Position numbers and translations under genes: made by a program. A DNA stretch of 64,000 nt, from contig CM082592.2 of NCBI GenBank assembly GCA_040954595.2, forward strand, positions 558,001 through 622,000, in the 5' to 3' direction. Positions 10,674-22,166 of the stretch are shown here, in pieces. The notes below the pieces were generated by a model. That model was not told where the DNA came from and did no database searches. It saw only the letters and a list, made by a program, of their open reading frames with translations. Origin of the DNA: Balanoglossus misakiensis (lineage: Eukaryota; Hemichordata). Positions within the stretch are counted from its first letter, which is position 1. Each line of letters begins with the position of its first letter.

Positions 10674-11267
10674 TATTATTATTATTATTATTAAGAATTG
10701 TTTAAAATGCGCTACACATACGTCTCAGCGCATTGTACATAGCTAAAAGAGTAGATTAAAAAATACAAGGCTGGTAAAAATAGTTAAAAGGACACAATCG
10801 AACACGTTACACATAAAACCGAGTAAAAAGGTATGTTTTCAAATTACGCTTAAAAATATTGACACTTCTGGCGGTTTTGATATCAAGGGGTAAATTGTTC
10901 CATAAAATTGGCGCACAAACTGAAAAAGCTCTCTGTCCGTAGGTTTTGTTAAATTTACCATGAGGATGAGTTAAAAAGAATTGAACACTAGAGCGCAGTT
11001 CTCGAGCTGGTACATATAAATGTAAAAGATCAGTCAAATAGGCGGGTGCCTTACCACTGATACATTTGAATGTGAGCAAGAGAATTTTAAAACTGATGCG
11101 GGCCTCTACCGGTAGCCAGTGTAAATCTTTGAGTATGGGTGTGATATGATCGGACTTGCGCGTACGAGTAACTAGCCTCGCCGCAGCATTCTGTAGAGAC
11201 TGAAGTCGAGCTAGATGTCCCTTCGGGATACCAAACAAAAGACTATTACAGTAATCTAAATGAGACG
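10674..11267 (-). mobile_element. 5'-truncated CR1/L2-type LINE tail nested in antisense
   Basis: About 594 bp interrupt the reverse transcriptase of the Tx1-type LINE; host coding sequence stops at TGT-GTT-TTA (10667-10675) and resumes at TTA-CCT-ACA (11268). The insert ends on its own 3' side with a (TAA)n tract (about 10674-10692 on the + strand as ATT repeats), which is typical of CR1/L2-like tails. The exact borders are ambiguous by a few bases because TTA occurs at both sides; no longer target duplication is visible. Confidence 0.88.
10807..11265 (-). pseudogene. C-terminal reverse transcriptase remnant of the nested CR1/L2-type LINE
   Basis: Open from the truncation point (HLDYCNSLLFG) to the stop at 10807. 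Recognisable C-terminal landmarks of CR1/L2-type ORF2 are LQNAAARLVTRTRK, LHWLPVEARISFKILLLTF, LHLYVPARELRS and YGQRAFSVCAPILWNNLP. Only the last roughly 150 residues are present; endonuclease and catalytic reverse transcriptase motifs are absent, so this is a dead fragment. The reading frame is intact across its length, suggesting a younger insertion than the decay of the host LINE would imply. Confidence 0.88.
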
Positions 11268-12355
11268 TTACCTACAATTATCCATAGAGATCAGACAGGC
11301 TATATGAAAGGCCGTTTTATTGGAGAAAACATTCGCCTGATCTCCGATGGCGACGTTTGGAAGGAGCGATCCTTTTTGTAGATTATGAGAAAGCGTTTGA
11401 CAGTGTAAATTGGAAATTTTTGTATAGCGTGCTTAAAAAGATGAATTTTGGTCCAGGCTTTATACGCTGGATTGAAGTTTTATATAGTAATATTTCTAGT
11501 TGTATTGTTTATAAGGGATGGTGCTCTGGATACTTTTCATTACATAGAGGTGTTCGACAGGGATGTTCCCTCTCGGCTTTATTGTTTTTACTTGTGATCG
11601 AAGTACTTGCATGTAAAATAAGACAACACGGGGAGATCAACGGGATCCCCTTATATGGTAATAATACAGCGAAGATTTCATTATTTGCCGACGACACCAC
11701 TATTTTTACAAGGGATGGTCGGTCATTAGAAAATGTTTTTAAAGTTATGGATGATTTTCATCCGTGTGGTGGTTTAAAAATGAGCAACAAGAAAACGAAG
11801 GCAATGTGGGTTGGAAAAAACAGAAATAGTGAAAAGAAAATGGGAAATGTTGAATGGACAAATGAGCCCATCAAAACGCTTGGTGTGTATTTTGGCAATG
11901 ACACTGAGAAATGTAACAAACTTAACTGGGAGCCTAAGATTGATAAACTGAAAAAGGTGCTACAAATGTGGGAAAGGAGAAGGCTTACGTTTTATGGGAG
12001 AGTGATGATTACGAAGGTTTTTGCAATTTCACAGATTTTGTTTTTGACATCAGTGATTGGAATACCTGAAGGCATTAAGTGTGTTGTTCGAAAGCTAATT
12101 GATGGTTTTATAAGAAGAAAACGAAATATAAGCAATGTAATACTTCAGAGTGATTATGACAAAGGTGGCATCAGATGTGTCAACTTAGACAAGCAAATTG
12201 ATTCTCTTTATGCAGTATGGGTCAAGAGACTGGTCTTGTGTAAAGGCAACACTTGGTCTGCTATACCATGGCATTATTTACAAATGGATGACCTTCAGTC
12301 ATGTAATCTTATTCAGCACAACATTTTCTGGGAATCACTACCAAAGGCTTTATAG
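11268..12355 (+). pseudogene. LINE ORF2 part 3: catalytic reverse transcriptase
   Basis: Coding resumes at 11268 in frame 3 and shifts to frame 2 near 11340-11357, with some codons missing just before EGAILFVDYEKAF. From 11357: motif A FVDYEKAFDSVNW (catalytic D about residue 9), motif B GVRQGCSLSALLF, motif C SLFADDTTIF (D112-D113), then the GLKMSNKKTKAMWVG and KTLGVYFG regions. The catalytic triad is therefore preserved. The frame ends at TAG 12353-12355 and continues in phase beyond it, so that stop is a nonsense mutation, not the true end. Confidence 0.92.
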
Positions 12356-13147
12356 TCTGCGATCCCTGAATTTTACGTCAAGGTTTTAAATGCGTGGTAC
12401 AGTGCAAGTGAAAACATCAAAGGAAACAGAAATGTAATTTTGAAATGGTGTAGCAAGTTTCACTTTTTCTACAAATCCTTGAAAAATTGTAAATACGGTA
12501 TTTGGGATGGAAAACACTGGATTTCCCTCAATAACGTTACGTGTAAAGCCATTTATGCGAACATTCCACAAAGGAGTCCAAAAGTGGATAAACTTAACAA
12601 ATGGTACATATTACTGGAGGTACCAAACCAGACTACAAAAGAAAGTGAAACGGTCTGGAAGAACATACACGCAATAACTAAGGAAACAAAGTTGCAGGAA
12701 TTTCAATGGAAACTTTTACACAGGTTGTTGCCATGTAATAAGTATTTGTTTTATTGGAATAAGAGCAGCAGTGTGGATTGTGAACTTTGTAAGATACCAG
12801 AGTCTCTTGAGCACAAGTAGGTGCGTTGTACTATAGCCACATCACTTTGGGCAAAAATCGAGCGCATAATTCGGCAACTTTTTTGTAAAGATTTTGTTTT
12901 ACAAAGCGCTCATATAATTTTCAATTGCATTAGAAGTGTTATGCTTTCGAAATCTGAAGAAAATATTGTAAATTTATTGATTTTAGTTTGCAAATGGAGT
13001 ATACATAAATACTGGCTAAGTGAAACCAGAGCACCTTTAATGGTGCTAGTAAAATACGAATTCATATTGAGATACAAGGTATACAAGGAAATATGCAATA
13101 ATTCAGAAAGTGCAAGAATTTTTGAAGCTATTATATCTATGATGTGA
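12356..13147 (+). pseudogene. LINE ORF2 part 4: C-terminal domain
   Basis: In the same frame as the reverse transcriptase. Interrupted by TAG at 12818-12820 and ending at TGA 13145-13147. It contains WKNIHAITKETKLQEFQWKLLHRLLPCNKYLFYW and a Cys pair, CELCKIPESLEH, a zinc-binding-like region found near the C terminus of Tx1/L1-type ORF2 proteins. The downstream part (ILVCKWSIHKYWLS...) has the usual hydrophobic/aromatic pattern of the extreme C terminus. Confidence 0.85.
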
Positions 13148-13232
13148 GTTTTCGGTTGGTTTCTTTTTTTTGATATGTTAATGTAACACTGAAAGTTTTT
13201 TTAATAAAAGATAAAAAAAAAAAAAAAAAAAA
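13148..13232 (+). terminator. LINE 3' end: polyadenylation signal and A tail
   Basis: An 85-bp 3' region with AATAAA at 13203-13208, followed by a run of 20 A (13213-13232) immediately before the right target duplication. It marks the exact 3' end of the element. Confidence 0.92.
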
Positions 13233-13245
13233 TTACGCCAGTCTG
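13233..13245 (+). repeat. LINE target-site duplication, right copy
   Basis: TTACGCCAGTCTG, identical to 7620-7632 and continuous with satellite sequence to its right. Confidence 0.95.
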
Positions 13246-13872
13246 TGTCATATAGAGCCGGTGCACCAGCCGAGTCACGCCGTAGGAAATCTGACTTGAT
13301 CAACGTGGTCAATGTACGCCTGTTTCTGCTCTAGAATGCCGGGGCTTCAGCTGAGCCAGGCCGTAGGAAACCCGACGTGATTACCGTTGTTAACTTACGC
13401 CAGTCTGTGTCCTATATATAGTGCCGGGGCATGAGCCGTGCCAGGCCGAAGGAAATGTGAGTAGATCAACGTGGTCTCTGTACGCGTGTTTCTGCTCTAG
13501 AGTGCCAGGGCTTTAGCCAAGCCATGCCGTAGGAAATCTGACTTGATCAACGTTGCTAACGGACGCTAGTGTCTGTCATAGTGTGCCGGGGTTTTAGTCG
13601 AGCCAAGCCGTAGGAGATCAGACTTGATCAACGTGGTCTCTGTACGCGTGTTTCTGCTCTAGAGTGCCGGGGCTTTATCCAAGCCATGCCGTAGAAAATC
13701 TGACTTGATCACCGTTGCTAACGTACGCTAGTGTCTGTCATATTGTGACGGAGATTTAGCCGAGCCAGGCCGTAGAAAAATCGACTTGTTCAACGTTACC
13801 AGTGTGCAACTGTTTCTGCTCTAGAGTGTCAGGGTTTTAGCCGACTTATGCTGTAGGAAATCTGAGTTGATG
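13246..13872 (+). repeat. Satellite unit U4, part after the LINE
   Basis: GC subrepeats 4-11 completing the unit begun at 5929. Without the LINE, U4 is about 2331 bp, longer than normal by about one AT module (272 bp). Confidence 0.9.
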
Positions 13873-16248
13873 AACGGGAATTCAATGTTAGAAAACCCGT
13901 GTGGAAAGTATCTCTACCCGTTTGAAACTAAGAAAAGAATTTATTCTTATTTATTTTGTAAAAAAGACAATTTTTCGAAAAAAAGTCGATAATGGTAATT
14001 TTGTCTTGGGTGATTCAAATTATACCGCCTTTTCCGGAATTTGCAGCACTTTTTACAAGAGAACGACACTTCATGCTCCATAATATTTCCGAAAATGAAG
14101 AAAAGAGTTAGATTTTTATGATTTTTTAAAAATTTACCATTTTTGTCAAAATATGGCCAAAATGGCTATTTTTCTTGAATTCCGTCAATATCTCTGCATT
14201 TTTGGAGTGGTCGAGAGTTTTAACATACAATCAACATGTCATATATGATCAGGGCACCAAATTCGAAGAACAAAGGTTTTTTTATTTTTTTTTCTAAAAA
14301 TGACATTTTCAAGGAAAATTTGCTAAAACGCAATTTTGTCTGCAGTGAGCCAAATTGGCCGTTTTTTTGTGGAATTTGTATCGATATATATATACGAAGA
14401 GCATTCTATACTCCATCAGATTTCCGAAAATGTAGAAAACAGGTATTTTTTGTAATTTTCAAAAATTTACCATTTTGACCAAATTGTGGCTAAAATTGTT
14501 ATTTTCGTGTTGAATGCCGCCAGTGTCACTGCTTTTTAAAGTCATAAAAACTTTTAACATACAAGCAATTGTTTATATATGATCAGGTCACCGAATTAAA
14601 AAAATAAAGAATGTTTTCCCTAAAAATGACCTTTTTGGTGCAAAAACGAATAAAACGCAATTTTGTATTAAATCAGCTCATTCAGAGTGCATTTTTTATA
14701 ATCAGCACCATTTTTACATATAATGGAAATTTCATACATCATCAGATATCCAAATATGAAAAAATGAATTAGATATATTTAAGATGATTGTCCAAAATTA
14801 GCTGATATCTGATAAATGTAGTATTGAACCGTTCTGTTTCCCCCCCCCTACATTACATGCGGTACGCCGATGTCAGCTTACCCGGCAGTACTGCAGGCCG
14901 TGCCCCCAACTAACGTCGGTGTTTGAAACGCCCTGGTTAAATTCGAGCTTTCTCTATAAATTGACAGGCAATAATGCAGTCCTATCCGAACAAATGTCGA
15001 GTGTTGACCCGCTGTGACTTTCCCTCTTCGGTTTGCCCGACTTAGCCAACGTCTTTGTACTAGAGTGTCGGGTCTTTTGCAGAGCCAGGCCGAAGGAAAT
15101 CCGACTTGATCACCGTTGCTAACGAACGCTAGTGTCTGTCATGGTGTGCCGGGGTTTTAGTTGAGCCAGGCCGTAGGACATCTGACTTGATCATCGTGGT
15201 CAATGTACGCGTGTTTCCGCTCTAAAGTGCCGGTGCTTCAGCTAAACCAGGCCGTAGGAAATCCGACGTAATCACCGTTGATAACTTACGCCAGTCTGTG
15301 TCATATAGAGCCGGTGCACCAGCCGAGTCACGCCGTAGGAAATCTGACTTGATCAACGTGGTCAATGTCGCCTGTTTCTGCTCTAGAGTGCCGGGGCATC
15401 AGCCGTGCCAGGCCGAAGGAAATGTGAGTAGATCAACGTGGTCTCTGTACGCGTGTTTCTGCTCTTGAGTGCCAGGGCTTTAGCCAAGCTATGCCGTAGA
15501 AAATCTGACTTGATCACCGTTGCTAACGTACGCTAGTGTCTGTCATATTGTGACGGAGATTTAGCCGAGCCAGGCCGTAGAAAAATCGACTTGTTCAACG
15601 TTGTTAACTTACGCCAGTCTGTGTCATATAGAGCCGGTGCACCAGCCGAGTCACGCCGTAGGAAATCTGACTTGATCAACGTGGTCAATGTACGCCTGTT
15701 TCTGCTCTAGAGTGCCGGGGCTTCAGCTGAGCCAGGCCGTAGGAAACCCGACGTGATTACCGTTGTTAACTTACGTCAGTCTCTGTCCTATATATAGTGC
15801 CGGGGCATCAGCCGTGCCAGGCCGAAGGAAATGTGAGTAGATCAACGTGGTCTCTGTACGCGTGTTTCTGCTCTAGAGTGCCAGGGCTTTAGCCAAGCCA
15901 TGCCGTAGGAAATCTGACTTGATCAACGTTGCTAACGAACGCTAGTGTCTGTCATAGTGTGCCGGGGTTTTAGTCGAGCCAAGCCGTAGGAGATCAGACT
16001 TGATCAACGTGGTCTCTGTACGCGTGTTTCTGCTCTAGAGTGCCGGGGCTTTATCCAAGCCATGCCGTAGAAAATCTGACTTCATCACCGTTGCTAACGT
16101 ACGCTAGTGTCTGTCATATTGTGACGGAGATTTAGCCGAGCCAGGCCATAGAAAAATCGACTTGTTCAACGTTACCAGTGTGCAACTGTTTCTGCTCTAG
16201 AGTGTCAGGGTTTTAGCCGACTTATGCTGTAGGAAATCTGAGTTGATG
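13873..16248 (+). repeat. Satellite unit U5 (2376 bp), expanded GC half
   Basis: Two hybrid joints are visible. Near 15370-15400 subrepeat 4 passes directly into 6, so 5 is missing and two B tails are adjacent. Near 15595-15605 subrepeat 10 passes into a subrepeat-3-type tail, after which subrepeats 4-11 are repeated. A gatatatttaag variant lies near 14771, shared with U16 and R1. Confidence 0.9.
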
Positions 16249-18147
16249 AACGGGAATTCAATGTTAGAAAACCCCTGTGGAAAGTATCTCTACCCGTTTG
16301 AAACTAAGAAAAGAATTTATTCTTATTTATTTTGTAAAAAAGACAATTTTTCGAAAAAAAGTCGAAAATGGTAATTTTGTCTTGGGTGATTCAAATTATA
16401 CCGCCTTTTCTGGAATTTGCTGCACTTCTTACAAGAGAACGACACTTCATGCTCCATAATATTTCGAAAAATGAAGAAAAGAGTTATTTTTTTATGATTT
16501 TTTAAAAATTTACCATTTTTGTCAAAATATGGCCAAAATGGCTATTTTTTCTTGAATTCCGTCAATATATCTGCATTTTTGGAGTGGTCGAAAGTTTTAA
16601 CATACAATCAGCATGTCATATATGATCAGGGCACCAAATTCGAAGAACAAAGGTTTTTTTATTTTTTTTTCTTCTAAAAATGACATTTTCAAGGAAAATT
16701 TGGTAAAACGCAATTTTGTCTGCAGTGAGCCAAATTAGACGGTCTTTTGTGGAATTTGTATCGATATATACATACGAAGAGCATTCTATACTCCATCAGA
16801 TTTCCGAAAATGTAGAAAACAGGTATTTTTGTGTAATTTTCAAAAATTTACCATTTTGACCAAATTGTGGCTAAAATTTTTATTTTCGTGTTGAATGCCG
16901 CCAGTGTCACTGCTTTTAAAAGTCATAAAAACTTTTAACATACAAGCAATTGTTTATATATGATCAGGTCACCGAATTAAAAAAATAAAGAATGTTTTGC
17001 CTAAAAATGACCTTTTTGGTGCAAAAACGAATAAAACGCAATTTTGTATTAAATCAGCTCATTCAGAGTGCATTTTTTATAATCAGCACCATGTTTACAT
17101 ATAATGGAAATTTCATACATCATCAGATATCCAAATACGAAAAAATGATTTAGATTTTAGATGATTGTCCAAAATTAGCTGATATCTAACAAATGTAGTA
17201 TTGAACCGTTCTGTTCCCCCCCCCCCCACCCTTACATTATATGCGGTAGGCCGATGTCAGCTTACCCGGCAGTACTGTAGGCCGTGCCCCCAACAAACGT
17301 CGGTGTTTGAAACGCCCTGGTTAAATTCGGGCTCTCTCTTTAAATTGACAGGCAATAATGCAGTCCTACCGGAACAAATGTCAAGTGTTGAACCGCTGTG
17401 ACTTTCCCTGTTCGGTTTGCCCGACTAAGCCAACGTCTTTGTACTAGAGTGTCGGGTCTTTTGCAGAGCCAGGCCGAAGGAAATCCGACTTAATCACCGT
17501 TGCTAACGAACGCTAGTGTCTGTCATGGTGTGCCGGGGTTTTAGTCGAGCCAGGCCGTAGGAGATCTGACTTGATCATCGTGGTCAATGTACGCGTGTTT
17601 CCGCTCTAAAGTGCCGGGGCTTCAGCTAAACCAGGCCGTAGGAAATCCGACGTAATCACCGTTGATAACTTACGCCAGTCTGTGTCATATAGAGCCGGTG
17701 CACCAGCCGAGTCACGCCGTAGGAAATCTGACTTGATCAACGTGGTCAATGTACGCCTGTTTCTGCTCTAGAGTGCCGGGGCTTCAGCTGAGCCAGGCCG
17801 TAGGAAACCCGACGTGATTACCGTTGTTAACTTACGCCAGTCTGTGTCCTATATATAGTGCCGGGGCATCAGCCGTGCCAGGCCGAAGGAAATGTGAGTA
17901 GATCAACGTGGTCTCTGTACGCGTGTTTCTGCTCTAGAGTGCCAGGGCTTTAGCCAAGCCATGCCGTAGAAAATCTGACTTGATCACCGTTGCTAATGTA
18001 CGCTAGTGTCTGTAATATTGTGACGGAGATTTAGCCGAGCCAGGCCGTAGAAAAATCGACTCGTTCAACGTTACAAGTGTGCAACTGTTTCTGCTCTAGA
18101 GTGTCAGGGTTTTAGCCGACTTATGCTGTAGGAAATCTGAGTTGATG
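16249..18147 (+). repeat. Satellite unit U6 (1899 bp)
   Basis: Resembles U2 in AT module 1. A subrepeat 7/9 hybrid near 17960-18000 removes one A/B dimer. An interruption of the poly-C region (ccccacccttac) lies near 17228. Confidence 0.9.
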
Positions 18148-20121
18148 AACGGGAATTTAATGTTAGAAAACCCGTGTGGAAAGTATCTCTACCCGTTTGA
18201 AACTAAGAAAAGAATTTATTCTTATTTATTTTGTAAAAAAGACAATTTTTCGAAAAAAAGTCGAAAATGGTAATTTTGTCTTGGGTGATTCAAATTATAC
18301 CACCTTTTCTGGAATTTGCAGCACTTTTTACAAGAGAACGACACTTCATGCTCCATAATATTTCCGAAAATGAAGAAAAGAGTTTATTTTTTATGATTTT
18401 TTAAAAATTTACCATTTTTGTCAAAATATGGCCAAAATGGCTATTTTGTCTTGAATTCCGTCAATATCTCTGCATTTTTGGAGTTGTCGAAAGTTTTAAC
18501 ATACAATCAACATGTCATATATGATCAGGGCACCAAATTCGAAGAACAAAGGTTTTTTTTATTTTTTTTTCTAAAAATGACATTTTCAAGGAAAATTTGG
18601 TAAAACGCAATTTTGTCTGCAGTGAGCCATATTAGACTGTCTTTTTTTTGGAATTTGTATCGATATATACATACGAAGAGCATTCTATACTCCATCAGAT
18701 TTCCGAAAATGTAGAAAACAGGTATTTTTTGTAATTTTCAAAAATTTTCCATTTTGACCAAATTGTGCTAAAATTGTTATTTTCGTGTTGAATGCCGCCA
18801 GTGTCACTGCTTTTAAAAGTCATAAAAACTTTTAACATACAAGCAATTCTTTATATATGATCAGGTCACCGAATTAAAAAAATAAAGAATGTTTTGCCTA
18901 AAAATGACCTTTTAGGTGCAAAAACGAATAAAACGTAATATTGTATTAAATCAGCTCATTCAGAGTGCATTTTTTATAATCAGCACCATTTTTACATATA
19001 ATTGAAATTTCATACATCATTAGATATCCAAATATGAAAAAATGATTTAGATTTTAGATGATTGTCCAAAATTAGCTGATATCTAATAAATGTAGTATTG
19101 AACCGTTCTGTTTGCCCCCCCCCCTTACATTATATGCGGTACGCCGATGTCAGCTTACCCGGCAGTACTGCAGGCCGTGCCCCCAACTAACGTCGGTGTT
19201 TGGAACGCCCTGGTTAAATTCGGGCTTTCTCTATAAATTGACAGGCAATAATGCAGTCCTACCCGAACAAATGTCGAGTGTTGACCCGCTGTGACTTACC
19301 ATCTTCGGTTTGCCCGACTTAGCCAACGTCTTTGTACTAGAGTGTCAGGTCTTTTGCAGAGCCAGGCCGAAGGAAATCCGACTTGATCACCGTTGCTAAC
19401 GAACGCTAGTGTCTGTCATGGTGTGCCGGGGTTTTAGTCGAGCCAGGCCGTAGGAGATCTGACTTGATCATCGTGGTCAATGTACGCGTGTTTCCGCTCT
19501 AATGTGCCGGGGCTTCAGCAAAACCAGACCGTAGGAAATCCGACGTAATCACCGTTGATAACTTACGCCAGTCTGTGCCATATAGAGCCGGTGCACAAGC
19601 CGAGTCACGCCGTAGGAAATCTGACTTGATCAACGTGGTCAATGTACGCCTATTTCTGCTCTAGAGTGCCGGGGCTTCAGCTGAGCCAGGCCGTAGGAAA
19701 CCCGACGTGATTACCGTTGTTAACTTACGCCAGTCTGTGTCCTATATATAGTGCCGGGGCATCAGCCGTGCCAGGCCGAAGGAAATCTGACTTGATCAAC
19801 GTTGCTAACGAACGCTAGTGTCTGTCATAGTGTGCCGGGGTTTTAGTCGAGCCAAGCCGTAGGAGATCAGACTTGATCAACGTGGTCTCTGTACGCGTGT
19901 TTCTGCTCTAGAGTGCCGGGGCTTTATCCAAGCCATGCCGTAGAAAATCTGACTTCATCACCGTTGCTAACGTACGCTAGTGTCTGTCATATTGTGACGG
20001 AGATTTAGCCGAGCCAGGCCATAGAAAAATCGACTTGTTCAACGTTACCAGTGTGCAACTGTTTCTGCTCTAGAGTGTCAGGGTTTTAGCCGACTTATGC
20101 TGTAGGAAATCTGAGTTGATA
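18148..20121 (+). repeat. Satellite unit U7 (1974 bp)
   Basis: Near-copy of U1, offset about 18.02 kb: it shares gggaatttaatg, the ggagttgtcgaaag variant, the ccatattagactgtc variant and the tagatatcc variant. A 6/7 hybrid near 19785 removes a single subrepeat. Confidence 0.9.
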
Positions 20122-22166
20122 AACGGGAATTCAATGTTAGAAAACCCTTGTGGAAAGTATCTCTACCCGTTTGAAACTAAGAAAAGAATTTATTCTTATT
20201 TATTTTGTAAAAAAGACAATTTTTCGAAAAAAAGTCGAAAATGGTAATTTTGTCTTGGGTGATTCAAATTATACCGCCTTTTCTGGAATTTGCTGCACTT
20301 CTTACAAGAGAACGACACTTCATGCTCCATAATATTTCGGAAAATGAAGAAAAGAGTTATTTTTTTATGATTTTTTAAAAATTTACCATTTTTGTCAAAA
20401 TATGGCCAAAATGGCTATTTTTTCTTGAATTCCGTCAATATCTCTGCATTTTTGGAGTGGTCGAAAGTTTTAACATACAATCAACATGTCATATATGATC
20501 AGGGCACCAAATTCGAAGAACAAAGGTTTTTTTATTTTTTTTTCTTCTAAAAATGACATTTTCAAGGAAAATTTGGTAAAACGCAATTTTGTCTGCAGTG
20601 AGCCAAATTAGACGGTCTTTTGTGGAATTTGTATCGATATATACATACGAAGAGCATTCTATACTCCATCAGATTTCCGAAAATGTAGAAAACAGGTATT
20701 TTTTTGTAATTTTCAAAAATTTACCATTTTGACCAAATTGTGGCTAAAAATTTTATTTTCGTGTTGAATGCCGCCAGTGTCACTGCTTTTAAAAGTCATA
20801 AAAACTTTTAACATACAAGCAATTGTTTATATATGATCAGGTCACCGAATTAAAAAAATAAAGAATGTTTTGCCTAAAAATGACCATTTTGGTGCAAAAA
20901 CGAATAAAACGCAATTTTGTATTAAATCAGAATGCATTTTTTATAATCAGCACCATTTTTACATGTAATGGAAATTTCATACATCATCAGATATCCAAAT
21001 ATAAAAAAAATGATTTAGATTTTAGATGATTGTCCAAAATTAGCTGATATCTAATAAATGTAGTATTGAACCGTTCTGTCCCCCCCCCCTACATTATATG
21101 CGGTACGCCGATGTCAGCTTACCCGGCAGTACTGCAGGCCGTGCCCCCAACTAACGTCGGTGTTTGAAACGCCCTGGTTAAATTCGAGCTTTCTCTATAA
21201 ATTGACAGGCAATAATGCAGTCCTACCCGAACAAATGTCAAGTGTTAAACTGCTGTGACTTTCCCTCTTCGGTTTGCCCGACTTAGCCAACGTCTTTGTA
21301 CTAGAGTGTCGGGTCTTTTGCAGAGCCAGGCCGAAGGAAATCCGACTTGATCACCGTTGCTAACGAACGCTAGTGTCTATCATGGTGTGCCGGGGTTTTA
21401 GTCGAGCCAGGCCGTAGGAGATCTGACTTGATCATCGTGGTCAATGTACGCGTGTTTCCGCTCTAAAGTACCGGGGCTTCAGGTAAACCAGGCCGTAGGA
21501 AATCCGACGTAATCACCGTTGATAACTTACGCCAGTCTGTGTCATATAGAGCCGGTGCACCAGCCGAGTCACGCCGTAGGAAATCTGACTTGATCAACGT
21601 GGTCAATGTACGCCTGTTTCTGCTCTAGAGTGCCGGGGCTTCAGCTGAGCCAGGCAGTAGGAAACCCGACGTGATTACCGTTGTTAACTTACGCCAGTCT
21701 GTGTCATATATATAGTGCCGGGGCATCAGCCGTGCCAGGCCGAAGGAAATGTGAGTAGATCAACGTGGTCTCTGTACGCGTGTTTCTGCTCTAGAGTGCC
21801 AGGGCTTTAGCCAAGCCATGCCGTAGGAAATCTGACTTGATCAACGTTGCTAACGAACGCTAGTGTCTGTCATAGTGTGCCGGGGTTTTAGTCGAGCCAA
21901 GCCGTAGGAGATCAGACTTGATCAACGTGGTCTCTGCACGCGTGTTTCTGCTCTAGAGTGCCGGGGCTTTATCCAAGCCATGCCGTAGAAAATCTGACTT
22001 GATCACCGTTGCTAACGTACGCTAGTGTCTGTCATATTGTGACGGAGATTTAGCCGAGCAAGGCCATAGAAAAATCGACTTGTTCAACGTTACCAGTGTG
22101 CAACTGTTTCTGCTCTAGAGTGTCAGGGTTTTAGCCGACTTATGCTGTAGGAAATCTGAGTTGATG
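20122..22166 (+). repeat. Satellite unit U8 (2045 bp), full-length type
   Basis: All eleven subrepeats are present. AT module 3 has a short deletion (aatcagaatgcat near 20927), also in U9, U11 and U13. Its GC half carries the private variants aggtaaacc, ggcagtagg and ctctgcacgcg, which recur 4347 bp downstream. Confidence 0.9.

Larger units (their letters stand above)
7633..13232 (+). mobile_element. Tx1/L1-type LINE retrotransposon, 5'-complete but decayed
   Basis: A 5600-bp non-LTR element with 5' leader, a zinc-knuckle ORF1, an ORF2 with apurinic-like endonuclease and reverse transcriptase, a polyadenylation signal and a 20-A tail, flanked by a perfect 13-bp target duplication. That is the expected product of target-primed reverse transcription. 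ORF1 has one in-frame stop. ORF2 has three TAG stops, at least two frame changes and a 594-bp antisense insertion, so the copy cannot be active. It sits inside one satellite unit and no second copy is seen, so it arrived after that unit and was not amplified within the window. Confidence 0.95.
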
